In this document: positions 32,421 through 39,892 of the stretch, in pieces
Position numbering within the stretch: the first letter of the stretch is position 1
Layout of the letters: each line of letters begins with the position of its first letter
Source of the DNA: Clostridiales bacterium
GTDB taxonomy: Bacteria > Bacillota > Clostridia > Lachnospirales > Lachnospiraceae
Assembly (NCBI GenBank): GCA_019423835.1
Contig: JAHZAR010000003.1
Location: forward strand, 1-54,087
Reading direction: 5' to 3'
Length of the DNA stretch: 54,087 bases
Notes under the pieces: generated by a model
What the model saw: the letters and a program-made list of their open reading frames with translations, nothing else
Told to the model about the DNA's origin: nothing
Databases searched by the model: none
Program-made: the position numbers and the translations under genes

Positions 32421-32449
32421 ATTCTAATATACGCTGTGGCGATTTACAA
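32421..32449 (-). promoter_or_regulatory. Promoter for the kinase operon
   Basis: Minus-strand TTGTAA (32444-32449), 17 bp, TAGAAT (32421-32426). The expected start of transcription is only about 25-30 bases before the coding frame. Confidence 0.65.
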
Positions 32450-32500
32450 CCATTTTCAGGCAAATTTCCTAAAATTTCTTTTAAATTTTTTACATAGGAA

Positions 32501-32530
32501 TTGCCAATCCGTTATATTATATAGTATATT
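32501..32530 (+). promoter_or_regulatory. Promoter for mecA
   Basis: TTGCCA (32501-32506), 18 bp, TATATT (32525-32530), 50 bp before the mecA ATG. A small inverted repeat (TTGGGT / ACCCAA, 32529-32547) overlaps the start of transcription. Confidence 0.55.
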
Positions 32531-32578
32531 GGGTATATAGAACCCAAATTCAGGCTGTAATGAAAGGCGAGTGATCCG

Positions 32579-33427
32579 ATGAAGATAGAACGTATCAATG
32601 AAAACCAGATTCGCTGCACTCTTACCAGCTTCGACTTGAGCATACGGAACCTGAATATCGGGGAGCTGGCCTATGGCAGCGAAAAGGCCAAAAAGCTGTT
32701 CCGCGAAATGATAAAGCAGGCTGAAGCCGAGGTTGGCTTTGACGCAGAGGACATACCGCTGATGGTTGAGGCAATTCCGCTCTCCGGGGAGAGCATTATG
32801 CTTGTCATCACAAAAATAGAAGATCCGGAGGAGCTGGATACGAGATTTTCCAGGTTCTCCCCTGCCTCAGAGGAAGAGGATTCTCCTCTCGGCTCTCTGC
32901 CCCAGGATCTGCTGGAGGGGGCAGACAGTCTCCTGGGGCTTTTTGCCTCCAGCCTTCCCGACGGGAAGGAAGGTTCCAAATCGGGACTTCTGTCCCGGCT
33001 GAGCGCAGCTTCCGCCCCGGAGAACGGCTCCCGCACCTCCGCAGAACAGCGCGGCAGCAGTGCAGGGAAACCAGATTCCTCCGGCACAGGAAATTCAGAC
33101 AGCGAAGAAACCGGCAGAACCTATGCCGACACCCTGTCACAGCGGATTTTCTGCTTTGATTCCCTGGACGCAGTAACCAGGGCGGCCCGTATCGGCGGCC
33201 AGTCATTTGAGGGCGAGAGCCGGCTGTATAAGAATGGACGGACAGGCAAGTATTATCTGGCCCTTCAGGAGCTCACCCCGGGATGTGAACATTTCATCCG
33301 TTTCTGCAACCTGCTCATCGAGTACGGCAGCAGCGTCCGGGCAGAGTATGCATCCCGCGCTTATTTCGATGAACATTATGACTGTATCATCAGGGAAAAT
33401 GCCGTAGCCGTCCTGAGCCGCCTGTAA
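32579..33427 (+). CDS. mecA: Adaptor protein MecA
   Basis: 282 residues. The N-terminal domain (MKIERINENQIRCTLTSFDLSIRNLNIGELAYGSEKAKKLF; key signature residues 1-20 and 25-40) recognises substrates, and the C-terminal domain (FCFDSLDAVTRAARI, SRLYKNGRTGKYYLAL, EYGSSVRAEYASRAYFDEHYDCII) binds ClpC. Between them is a Ser/Glu/Gly-rich linker (about 95-180), longer than in Bacillus. MecA targets proteins to ClpCP. AAGGCGAG precedes the ATG. Confidence 0.92.
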   Translation: MKIERINENQIRCTLTSFDLSIRNLNIGELAYGSEKAKKLFREMIKQAEAEVGFDAEDIPLMVEAIPLSGESIMLVITKIEDPEELDTRFSRFSPASEEEDSPLGSLPQDLLEGADSLLGLFASSLPDGKEGSKSGLLSRLSAASAPENGSRTSAEQRGSSAGKPDSSGTGNSDSEETGRTYADTLSQRIFCFDSLDAVTRAARIGGQSFEGESRLYKNGRTGKYYLALQELTPGCEHFIRFCNLLIEYGSSVRAEYASRAYFDEHYDCIIRENAVAVLSRL

Positions 33428-33572
33428 CGGCATTCGGAAGACCGGCCGAAAAGTCAGGCAGCCTTGCAGACAGGCAAAAGACTGCGAAATTTATTCCAGG
33501 GTCCCGGGGACGGGATACTGAACAGGCAGGCAGAGCCGGATTTTACCTCCGGCCCGGTCTGCCTGAATCAAA

Positions 33573-33620
33573 TACGCCGGAGAACCGACAGCAGCTGTTG
33601 GCTGCCGGTCCTCCGGCGTA
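33573..33620. terminator. Long hairpin between mecA and the DUF1858 gene
   Basis: TACGCCGGAG (33573-33582) pairs with CTCCGGCGTA (33611-33620); inner CAGC/GCTG also pair. T content after it is weak (CTTTCATTTC). A second smaller hairpin (CCGG...CCGG within about 33520-33562) precedes it. It probably ends mecA and the convergent gene. The rest of 33428-33640 is empty. Confidence 0.6.
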
Positions 33621-33640
33621 CTTTCATTTCCCCGCTCGCA

Positions 33641-33841
33641 TTACTTCTGAGCCAGGTATTCATTGATCGCATTTACTAATGTATCAACCTGTATTCCATG
33701 AACCATACTGGCCTCTTCCAGAGACTCCATCTGAGAAGCCGGGCAGCCTAAGCAGTGCATTCCAGCTCCCATAAGGATAGGTGCAATCCCGTCATCCAGA
33801 CGAACCAGATCTCCGATTAATATATCTTTATTAATCTGCAT
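33641..33841 (-). CDS. DUF1858-domain small redox-type protein
   Basis: 66 residues beginning MQINKDILIGDLVRLD with a conserved HCLGCPASQMESLEEA motif: a CxxC pair in the DUF1858 fold common in anaerobes, often with hybrid-cluster or disulfide oxidoreductase contexts. ATG 33841 is preceded by AAGGAGG; the longer open frame upstream is leader. A TTGCAA-17-TATATT promoter (33871-33899, minus) supports it as its own unit. Function unknown. Confidence 0.85.
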   Translation of the reverse strand: MQINKDILIGDLVRLDDGIAPILMGAGMHCLGCPASQMESLEEASMVHGIQVDTLVNAINEYLAQK

Positions 33842-33870
33842 GTTTGTACCTCCTTCTGTTTTATACCCAT

Positions 33871-33899
33871 AATATAATACTTTTCGGCCCCTATTGCAA
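33871..33899 (-). promoter_or_regulatory. Promoter for the DUF1858 gene
   Basis: Minus-strand TTGCAA (33894-33899), 17 bp, TATATT (33871-33876), about 30 bp before the start codon region. Divergent from the ferredoxin promoter; 33900-34047 holds no gene. Confidence 0.65.
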
Positions 33900-34047
33900 G
33901 GCTTAATTTCGTCAGAAAAGTATGTAAATTTGCAAAAATTCTGTTCAGAATCCATCAAAATCCGGCTGTTCTGCCGTCACTTCCTCTGTAATGCTGCAGT
34001 TTTTTCCTTTGCTTCTATTTTAGAACAAGGATTTTTCTGGTACCATC

Positions 34048-34076
34048 TTGAATATTTCGGATTTTTAGTTTAAAAT
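34048..34076 (+). promoter_or_regulatory. Promoter for the ferredoxin gene
   Basis: TTGAAT (34048-34053), 17 bp, TAAAAT (34071-34076), followed by AAAGGAGG at 34094-34101. Confidence 0.7.
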
Positions 34077-34110
34077 GTAGGAACAGATTAATTAAAGGAG
34101 GTATTTTATC

Positions 34111-34281
34111 ATGGCATATGTAATTACAGATACATGCGTTAGCTGCGGAGCTTGCGCTGGCGGATGTCCAGTAGGAGCAATCAGCGAGGGAGACGGCAAG
34201 TACGAGATCGACGCAGCAGCTTGCATCGACTGCGGAGCTTGCGCTGGTACATGTCCAACAGGCGCAATCGAGGAGGCTTAA
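34111..34281 (+). CDS. Clostridial-type 2[4Fe-4S] ferredoxin
   Basis: 56 residues, MAYVITDTCVSCGACAGGCP and a second half with CIDCGACAGTCPTGAIEEA: two CxxCxxCxxxCP motifs binding two cubane clusters, the classical small electron carrier for pyruvate:ferredoxin oxidoreductase and hydrogenase. Codons look strongly biased and the ribosome site is ideal, both typical of a highly expressed gene. The two halves are internally repeated (SCGACAGGCP / DCGACAGTCP). Confidence 0.96.
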   Translation: MAYVITDTCVSCGACAGGCPVGAISEGDGKYEIDAAACIDCGACAGTCPTGAIEEA

Positions 34282-34329
34282 TTTAAGCTGAGTGTTCTGC
34301 CATGACGGCAGAAATCATGCGATTGCACA

Positions 34330-34387
34330 GGAGGGTAACGCCGGAGCTGTTCAGACACTCTGGCGCTGCCCTCTTATTTTTTTCGGA
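34330..34387 (+). terminator. Terminator of the ferredoxin gene
   Basis: GAGGG (34331) through CGCCGGAG pairs with CTCTGGCG and CCCTC (34369-34373), followed by TTATTTTTTT. A smaller hairpin TCTGCC/GGCAGA precedes it near 34300. The rest of 34388-34546 holds nothing recognised. Confidence 0.75.
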
Positions 34388-34546
34388 TGCTATGGTACTA
34401 TTTTCTGCAGACATCTGCAGATTATGCGCAGAGCCTCGATATTTTTCAATCTTTTTACGTTCTTCCCCGGCATAGTCTCTCTTCTTCCGGAATACCCTTT
34501 ATACAATTAAAACAGAATGCTCAGGCATCAGGAAGTGTAATCTATC

Positions 34547-35299
34547 ATGTATCACTTTTTTACAGCCAGTTCCGGAAATCACTGTCCGGAGGGCCGGTCT
34601 CCCCTCATCGGACTTTCTCCAGGTCAGACTGACGACGGCAGCCTGTCTTTGCGTCCCTTTTATATGGACGCAGTAAAAAAAGCAGGAGGGCTTCCCGTCC
34701 TGCTTCCATTTCTGTCAGACGCCTCTGAGGCAGTCCCCCTTGCCGGCAGACTGGACGGACTGCTCCTCACAGGAGGTCCGGATCCGCACCCCTTCCTCTT
34801 TGGCGAGGAAACCCGCACCGGCTGCGGCTTTGTTTCCCCTGTCCGCGATCAGACGGAGCTTTCTCTCCTGCACGCCTTTTTCAGGGTTCAGAAGCCTGTA
34901 TTCGGGATCTGCCGCGGCGCGCAGATGATCAATGTCTGCTTCGGCGGAACGCTGTGGCAGGACCTTCCCTCTGACTGCCCGGAAAGCCGTATCTGCCACA
35001 GCCAGCCCTATTCTCCCGGCCTTCCTGCCCACAGGGTTTCCATCCTTCCCGGAAGCCTTCTGCACCGGATCGTCGGAAAGGAGACACTTTCCGTAAACAG
35101 CTGCCATCACCAGGCTGTCCGCACCCCAGGTTCCTGCCTCACGGTCTGCGCCCGCTCCGCTGACGGGATTGCAGAGGCTGTGGAACACAGAGAGCATCCC
35201 TTCCTGCTGGGGGTACAGTGGCATCCTGAACGGCTTGGCAGAAGCGAGGGGGAAGTACTGTTTGAGGCATTCTGCAGAGCCTGCCGGCAGGGGCTCTGA
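34547..35299 (+). CDS. Class I glutamine-amidotransferase-like peptidase C26 (PuuD-type)
   Basis: 250 residues: PLIGLSPGQTDDGS, FYMDAVKKAGGLPVLLP, LDGLLLTGGPDPHP, the nucleophile elbow FGICRGAQMINVCFGG (Cys about 122), CHHQAVRTPG and the His/Glu pair in GVQWHPERLG. The family hydrolyses gamma-glutamyl-GABA and similar amides. The initiating ATG has only a weak GGAAGTG before it; no better start was seen. It converges on the AEC transporter with a 29-bp gap. Confidence 0.88.
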   Translation: MYHFFTASSGNHCPEGRSPLIGLSPGQTDDGSLSLRPFYMDAVKKAGGLPVLLPFLSDASEAVPLAGRLDGLLLTGGPDPHPFLFGEETRTGCGFVSPVRDQTELSLLHAFFRVQKPVFGICRGAQMINVCFGGTLWQDLPSDCPESRICHSQPYSPGLPAHRVSILPGSLLHRIVGKETLSVNSCHHQAVRTPGSCLTVCARSADGIAEAVEHREHPFLLGVQWHPERLGRSEGEVLFEAFCRACRQGL

Positions 35300-35328
35300 G
35301 AGATACCGGCACTGCCTCCGGTTCCCTG

Positions 35329-36267
35329 CTAGATCATTCCCATTGTCTTAAAGAACAATACCCAGAGGAAAATGGTTACAATCGATACCGCCGTGCTGAT
35401 AACCACAAACTGTCCGGCCAGCTCCCCGTCGCCGCCCATGTTCTGGGCCATGGAGTAGGAAGCTGTCGCCACCGGTGTCGCATACATCGTAAAAAGCACA
35501 AAGCGTTCCAGATTCCCAAAGCCCATGGCTGTCGCGAAAGCTGTGATCACCGCCGGAAGAAATACCATTTTCACTGTCAGAGACGGTACCAGGTATTTCA
35601 GGTTTCCTCTCACCGCAGAGAAGTGAAGGGTGCCTCCCAGAACGAAAAGCGCCAGGGGCGTTGTCAGATTGGCAAACTGTGCAACCGTTTCATCCACGCA
35701 GGCCGGGAGCTTAATCTGAAGCATGAAAAAAATAAATCCCACAAACGCCCCCAGAATCAGAGGGTTCGTACATACATTTTTTACGAGGACGCGGATATCT
35801 GACTTTCCTCCGTGGAACAGCTCCAGAATAATCACAGCTGTCACATTGTAGACGGGGATCACGATGGCCACCATCATGGACGCCAGAACAGAGCCCGTTT
35901 CTCCGAACAGACTTGTAGTCAGGGGGATCGCAAACAGCACAAAATTGCTCCGGTAGACAGCCTGAACCACCACGCCCCTCTGAGGATTTCCCTTCACGAA
36001 TTTCGGCACCAGAAACACCAGGATAAGCTCCAGCAGCAGTACGCTCCCGACGCCTGCGGCCACCAGACGTCCGTCCAGCGTAAAGCCTGGTTCTACCTTA
36101 TACAGATTATTAAACATCAGAATCGGGAAAAAAGCCCGGAAAATCAGTTTGTTCAGCTTGTTCATAAAGGCTTCGTCCACCAGACCGCTCACCCGGACTC
36201 CATATCCAAAGGATATATAAATCAGAAACGGCATAACTGCGTTGACGGCCACAAGAAAACTCTCCAT
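35329..36267 (-). CDS. AEC-family (auxin efflux carrier) transporter
   Basis: 312 residues with about ten membrane segments: MPFLIYISFGYGVRVSGLVDE, LIFRAFFPILMFNNLY, AVYRSNFVLFAIPLTTSLFG, NPLILGAFVGFIFF, LTTPLALFVLGGTL and ATPVATASYSMAQNMGGDGELAGQFV (ends only quoted). Clostridial homologues move malate or other organic acids. ATG 36267 follows AGAGGAGTAAACAGT; the longer frame upstream is leader. A strong promoter with an overlapping palindrome lies at 36364-36409. Confidence 0.9.
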   Translation of the reverse strand: MESFLVAVNAVMPFLIYISFGYGVRVSGLVDEAFMNKLNKLIFRAFFPILMFNNLYKVEPGFTLDGRLVAAGVGSVLLLELILVFLVPKFVKGNPQRGVVVQAVYRSNFVLFAIPLTTSLFGETGSVLASMMVAIVIPVYNVTAVIILELFHGGKSDIRVLVKNVCTNPLILGAFVGFIFFMLQIKLPACVDETVAQFANLTTPLALFVLGGTLHFSAVRGNLKYLVPSLTVKMVFLPAVITAFATAMGFGNLERFVLFTMYATPVATASYSMAQNMGGDGELAGQFVVISTAVSIVTIFLWVLFFKTMGMI

Positions 36268-36363
36268 ACTGTTTACTCCTCTCCTCTGCCAGAAATTATT
36301 AAACGGTGGCTGAAGATTCTGAAGAGCCTGGCTCCCTCTCTCCTTGCAGCACCTTATCAAAAT

Positions 36364-36409
36364 AGAGCATCATGCTCTCTATTATAAGAGTTCGCAGAAG
36401 GTTATTCAA
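36364..36409 (-). promoter_or_regulatory. Promoter and palindromic operator for the AEC transporter
   Basis: Minus-strand TTGAAT (36404-36409), 17 bp, perfect TATAAT (36381-36386). A perfect 15-bp palindrome AGAGCATCATGCTCT (36364-36378) covers the expected start of transcription, a typical repressor position. The gap 36268-36363 is leader. Confidence 0.75.
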
Positions 36410-36421
36410 CCAAAAGCAGCT

Positions 36422-36442
36422 ATATTTTCAAATTGAAAATAT
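36422..36442. repeat. 21-bp perfect inverted repeat
   Basis: ATATTTTCAA and TTGAAAATAT flank a single A at the start of the Rpn-family remnant. Confidence 0.6.
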
Positions 36443-36731
36443 GATATAACAGGACAGCAAACAGCGGACAGGGCCCAGGCGCGATTACAAGGATACCCTG
36501 TTTCTTCGCATGCTTTTCAATGACAGGGAAGCTCTGCTCTCCCTCTATGTTGCCCGGGTCAGGACATCTGCCCGGGAGATGAAGCTGGCTGAGGCCGTCG
36601 GCCGCGCTGTGGAGGAATGTATCCATGAGGGGATCCTCAGAAATTTTTTATTGAAGTATCGGGCGGAGGTGACCAACGTGAGCATTTTTGAGTACAACGA
36701 GGAGAGGGAAAAAGAATTGCTGAGGGGATAG
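36441..36731 (+). pseudogene. Decayed Rpn-family recombination-promoting nuclease/putative transposase
   Basis: In one frame: a TAA at codon 3, then TGPRRDYKDTLFLRMLFNDREALLSLY, which is the Rpn/PDDEXK N-terminus, joined directly to LAEAVGRAVEECIHEGILRNFLLKYRAEVTNVSIFEY, the family C-terminus. About 200 internal residues, including the nuclease core, are missing. The remaining 73-codon ATG frame (36510-36731) could still be translated but has no catalytic part. Confidence 0.75.
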
Positions 36732-36791
36732 AGTATCTCACTGATCATTTTTCGGCGCTCCCCAGGCGTTCTGGCTCCGTCTTATGTAAAA

Positions 36792-38705
36792 TCATTTCCC
36801 AGTATGCTCCTGGAGATCCCTGCCGGCAAACAGGTACAGGATTCTCGAGCCTGCCCTCCTGATTTCCGATCCCGCCCCAACCGCCGATGACCTCAATAGA
36901 TGGAAGAAGTCAAAGGAAGGATCAAATAAGTATCTCAGACTAAAATATAATAAAATAAAAACCGCCTCTGTAACACAGACATAAATACAGAGAACCGCAC
37001 CGGAGGCGGCACAGAGCACAGTTTTTGCCGACAGCAGCACTGTGTTCAAAATTGTATATATAAGAATCTTTCTATGGCCTGAAACACATAATTTCACCGT
37101 GCAAATCAGTATGGATAGTTCAAACAGCCACAAAAAACAGTCCCTTTTGAGCAATACAGTCATCATTGTTAGGAAGAAAATTCCCAATAAAAAAGATATA
37201 TTCCACACATCAGACAGCCTTCCCTCCTCTCTCATAGGAAATAGGCTGTCTGTACTTACTGTACATTTCCGATGCTGAGACATCTCTTCAATTAACGTAT
37301 TGCAGTAAGATTTTGTGATTCGCTCCCCGCCCCTCTTTTGTATGAAAGCTTCATGCGCCCAGGGAAGAACAGCAGAGAATTCTCCCAGACACATATAGGA
37401 GAGGAATAAAAGAAAAAGGAGAATATTCATATTTGTGCTGCCTGCCGCCTCTGCCTTTCGATTCCAGAAATCCGGACAGGACGCCCAAAGGCCCGAGAAA
37501 AATCTGACCGGATAGCCGAGGCTTACCAAAAAGAACACCATCCGATCCCATTTCTTTGTTCTTCCCGCCTCATACATAACAGAAATCACCAGAATCACCG
37601 ACATACTCATCGCCAGCGGAACGGCAATCTCTCCGCCAAACTGAATAACTATAAACCCTGCGGCAATTATCCTGGTGAAAACAATGAAAAAAGCCGCCAG
37701 TCCTGCCCTCCTTTCTCCAAGACAGCGAACCGGCAGGCGCCCTTTCTCCCCTTTCCTGATATCGCCGATTCCCCTCACATCATTCCAGAGATACCTGGCC
37801 TGGTAGACCAGAAACTCAATTACAAAAAAAGAAAGAAAAAAAGATTTCCACATCTGCCTGGTCATATGAGCGTCATAAAACAAAAACATGCCTGTCGCAA
37901 AGCCGATGCCGATGATAAAGGATTTCTGAAAATCCTTCTTTTTCGGATAGAGATAATACAGAAAAATTTGTATTTTATCTTTTAACCGTAACTTCGCCTC
38001 TCCCCCCAGTACCCTTTTCCTCCTTCTCTCCCGCGACACGCGCGCTGTCCAGCAAAACATCTTCTGCGCTCTGACTGACATAATGACAAATGCACCGCAG
38101 TCAAAGACAGCTATGGCTCCTAAAATAAATATAACTGTTTTATCCGTCACGTCATGGGGCTTAATGTTGATATACTGGACATACTGGATCACCAGGCAAA
38201 AAGAAATCGCACATACCGTCGCTATCGCATAGGACAGATAATGAAAAATACTGTACCCATTCTTCAGATGAAGGGGATTTCTGGTTGTTATGGGAGAAGA
38301 GAAGCTCATCCAGTGCACCATATCGTTCCGATTGATACAATATAGCCTGTCTTCCAAATCCCTGATATAATGAAACCGAAGTACATTTCTCATTCCCAGC
38401 GCGGTAATATAGGACAGCGTCAGGATCAGTACAAGAGAACTCAGGTAAAATAGATAATGACGCATCTGAGCCATCGAGGCATCTATCTCTTTCAAATAGG
38501 AAGACACACCAAAAATAAGGCTCAAAACTGTCCCGGCAGTCGAGATCACCTGGACAATCTGGTTCTGAGCGCTCCTCTCATCCTCCCGGCATTCACTGAG
38601 CTCCATCCGAAGCTCCTCTGCAGTTTCTTCCGAAGCATTTCCTTCCTTTGTGACTCCCAAAATCTCCCGTCCCCCCCTATTTGGATATCGCCGTCGCCAT
38701 GCCAC
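36792..38705 (-). CDS. Large membrane protein with degenerate UbiA-like domain
   Basis: 637 residues. An N-terminal charged helix and a membrane hairpin module (QNQIVQVISTAGTVLSLIFG, HYLFYLSSLVLILTLSYI; SLATT-like in shape, about 45-210) are followed by eight or more membrane segments. The middle has YLWNDVRGIGDIRKGEKGR and later YPVRFFSGLWAS, matching the NDVRD and LGYxLRxxAG regions of UbiA decaprenyl-phosphate phosphoribosyltransferase-type enzymes, but one Asp of the first motif is Gly. Start GTG 38705 with AAGGA 9 bases upstream; TTG near 38660 is possible. DNA is more A/T-rich than its neighbours, suggesting transfer. Function unknown. Confidence 0.65.
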   Translation of the reverse strand: MAWRRRYPNRGGREILGVTKEGNASEETAEELRMELSECREDERSAQNQIVQVISTAGTVLSLIFGVSSYLKEIDASMAQMRHYLFYLSSLVLILTLSYITALGMRNVLRFHYIRDLEDRLYCINRNDMVHWMSFSSPITTRNPLHLKNGYSIFHYLSYAIATVCAISFCLVIQYVQYINIKPHDVTDKTVIFILGAIAVFDCGAFVIMSVRAQKMFCWTARVSRERRRKRVLGGEAKLRLKDKIQIFLYYLYPKKKDFQKSFIIGIGFATGMFLFYDAHMTRQMWKSFFLSFFVIEFLVYQARYLWNDVRGIGDIRKGEKGRLPVRCLGERRAGLAAFFIVFTRIIAAGFIVIQFGGEIAVPLAMSMSVILVISVMYEAGRTKKWDRMVFFLVSLGYPVRFFSGLWASCPDFWNRKAEAAGSTNMNILLFLLFLSYMCLGEFSAVLPWAHEAFIQKRGGERITKSYCNTLIEEMSQHRKCTVSTDSLFPMREEGRLSDVWNISFLLGIFFLTMMTVLLKRDCFLWLFELSILICTVKLCVSGHRKILIYTILNTVLLSAKTVLCAASGAVLCIYVCVTEAVFILLYFSLRYLFDPSFDFFHLLRSSAVGAGSEIRRAGSRILYLFAGRDLQEHTGK

Positions 38706-38855
38706 TGTAACATGTCCTTCCGATATGGCAGTCCCCGGCAGAATTTGGCGCCCGGCTTTCAGCAGTAAATGCTGAAACCTGTATGCACAGGTATCATGAC
38801 TGCCCTGCGGTCATGATACCATAATCTTTGGCACTGTCAATAGTTTTTTGCCAGT

Positions 38856-39668
38856 TTATTCCTGAGGGTTTTCTGAACCGGAATCATCAGTCCCGGCTTC
38901 TGCCGTCTCTATCTCCTGCGTCACCTTCGCCTGCACCACCCAACGGTGGGTGTAGCCGTTCCCGGTGCAGGTCACCAGCGTCACCAGGTGATCCTCCGCC
39001 CCGGCTTCAGTCCCCGTATCATAGCAGGCCCTGGCCTTCATCCGGCTGATGAATGCCAGCTTTTCCTCCTCTGTCTCAAAACGGGTGGGGAAGTTTTCCT
39101 CCTCCGCCTCCTCCTGATGGCTTGACAGGATCGTGCAGCGCAGGATTCTTCCCGGCAGATACAAATCGATCTCCGGGTGGCTCTTATAGAACTCTTCATC
39201 GGCATAATGGCTCAGGATTCCGAACATGGAGCCGTTTCTCATGTTGTGCCCGTAGAGGATCGTATTGTCGTCTGACAGGGACGGATCGTTCCGGAAATCC
39301 ATGAATACCGTCCCGGCAAAATTGTAGGAGCCGGAAAGGTTCCGTTTCAGGTAATAGTCATTGTCTGACGCCTGGGCCACCGGGTAGCTGACCGGGGTTC
39401 CTGGAATGTCGATCCAGAGCACCGCATCCTCTGAGATCTCCTGCAGGGCTCCGAAATCGATGGCGAGGGGCTCCCAGACTGCCCCTTCGCCTTCCCCTTC
39501 TCCTCTTTCTCCCGTGGCCGTCCCCTCCTGCCGGGTCACGACGGCCTCCGCCAGCTCCTCATAGGCCTTCCCGGCCGAATAGTAGGAATACCCTACTGCT
39601 CCCAGATACCCCAGCGCTCCGAGAAAAATAAGAAGCGCCAGTATAAATATGATTTTTTTCAGCTTCAT
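38856..39668 (-). CDS. srtB: Class B sortase
   Basis: 270 residues: N-terminal anchor (IIFILALLIFLGALGYLGAVG), then the sortase barrel WIDIPGTPVSYPVAQASDN, GTVFMDFRNDPSLSDDN, catalytic His in ILYGHNMRNGSMF, catalytic Cys in LVTLVTCTGNG and the Arg in THRWVV. ATG 39668 follows AGGAGGGC; an upstream open frame of 92 codons is A-rich spacer. It is the last gene of the matrix operon and most likely attaches the LPKTG protein encoded just upstream. Confidence 0.92.
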   Translation of the reverse strand: MKLKKIIFILALLIFLGALGYLGAVGYSYYSAGKAYEELAEAVVTRQEGTATGERGEGEGEGAVWEPLAIDFGALQEISEDAVLWIDIPGTPVSYPVAQASDNDYYLKRNLSGSYNFAGTVFMDFRNDPSLSDDNTILYGHNMRNGSMFGILSHYADEEFYKSHPEIDLYLPGRILRCTILSSHQEEAEEENFPTRFETEEEKLAFISRMKARACYDTGTEAGAEDHLVTLVTCTGNGYTHRWVVQAKVTQEIETAEAGTDDSGSENPQE

Positions 39669-39740
39669 TGCTCTGCCCTCCTGCCTGTCTGATTGGATCC
39701 GCTGCAGCCTGTCCCGGCTCTGTCCCTCCCCGGATCGGCA

Positions 39741-39767
39741 GAAGGCCCTGAATCTATCAGGGCCTTC
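39741..39767. terminator. Intercistronic hairpin between LPKTG gene and sortase
   Basis: GAAGGCCCTGA (39741-39751) and TCAGGGCCTTC (39757-39767) form a perfect 11-bp stem with a 5-nt loop. No T-run follows on the coding strand, so it may only attenuate or stabilise. It is followed upstream by an A/T-rich stretch (39771-39860) with poly-T tracts. Confidence 0.65.
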
Positions 39768-39892
39768 CTGTTTCTGGATTTGATCGGTTTTTTTGTTCGA
39801 TTTTTCTTGAACGTTTTTTTTGATCGTTCTTTCTTTTATTTTGCTGATTTTTTTGATTGTCCCTGTCCGGTCTTTGCTTTCCCGTTCCTGTC

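Noticed and set aside
34430..34540. A riboswitch or small RNA before the C26 peptidase
   Set aside because: No recognisable conserved fold could be traced by eye.
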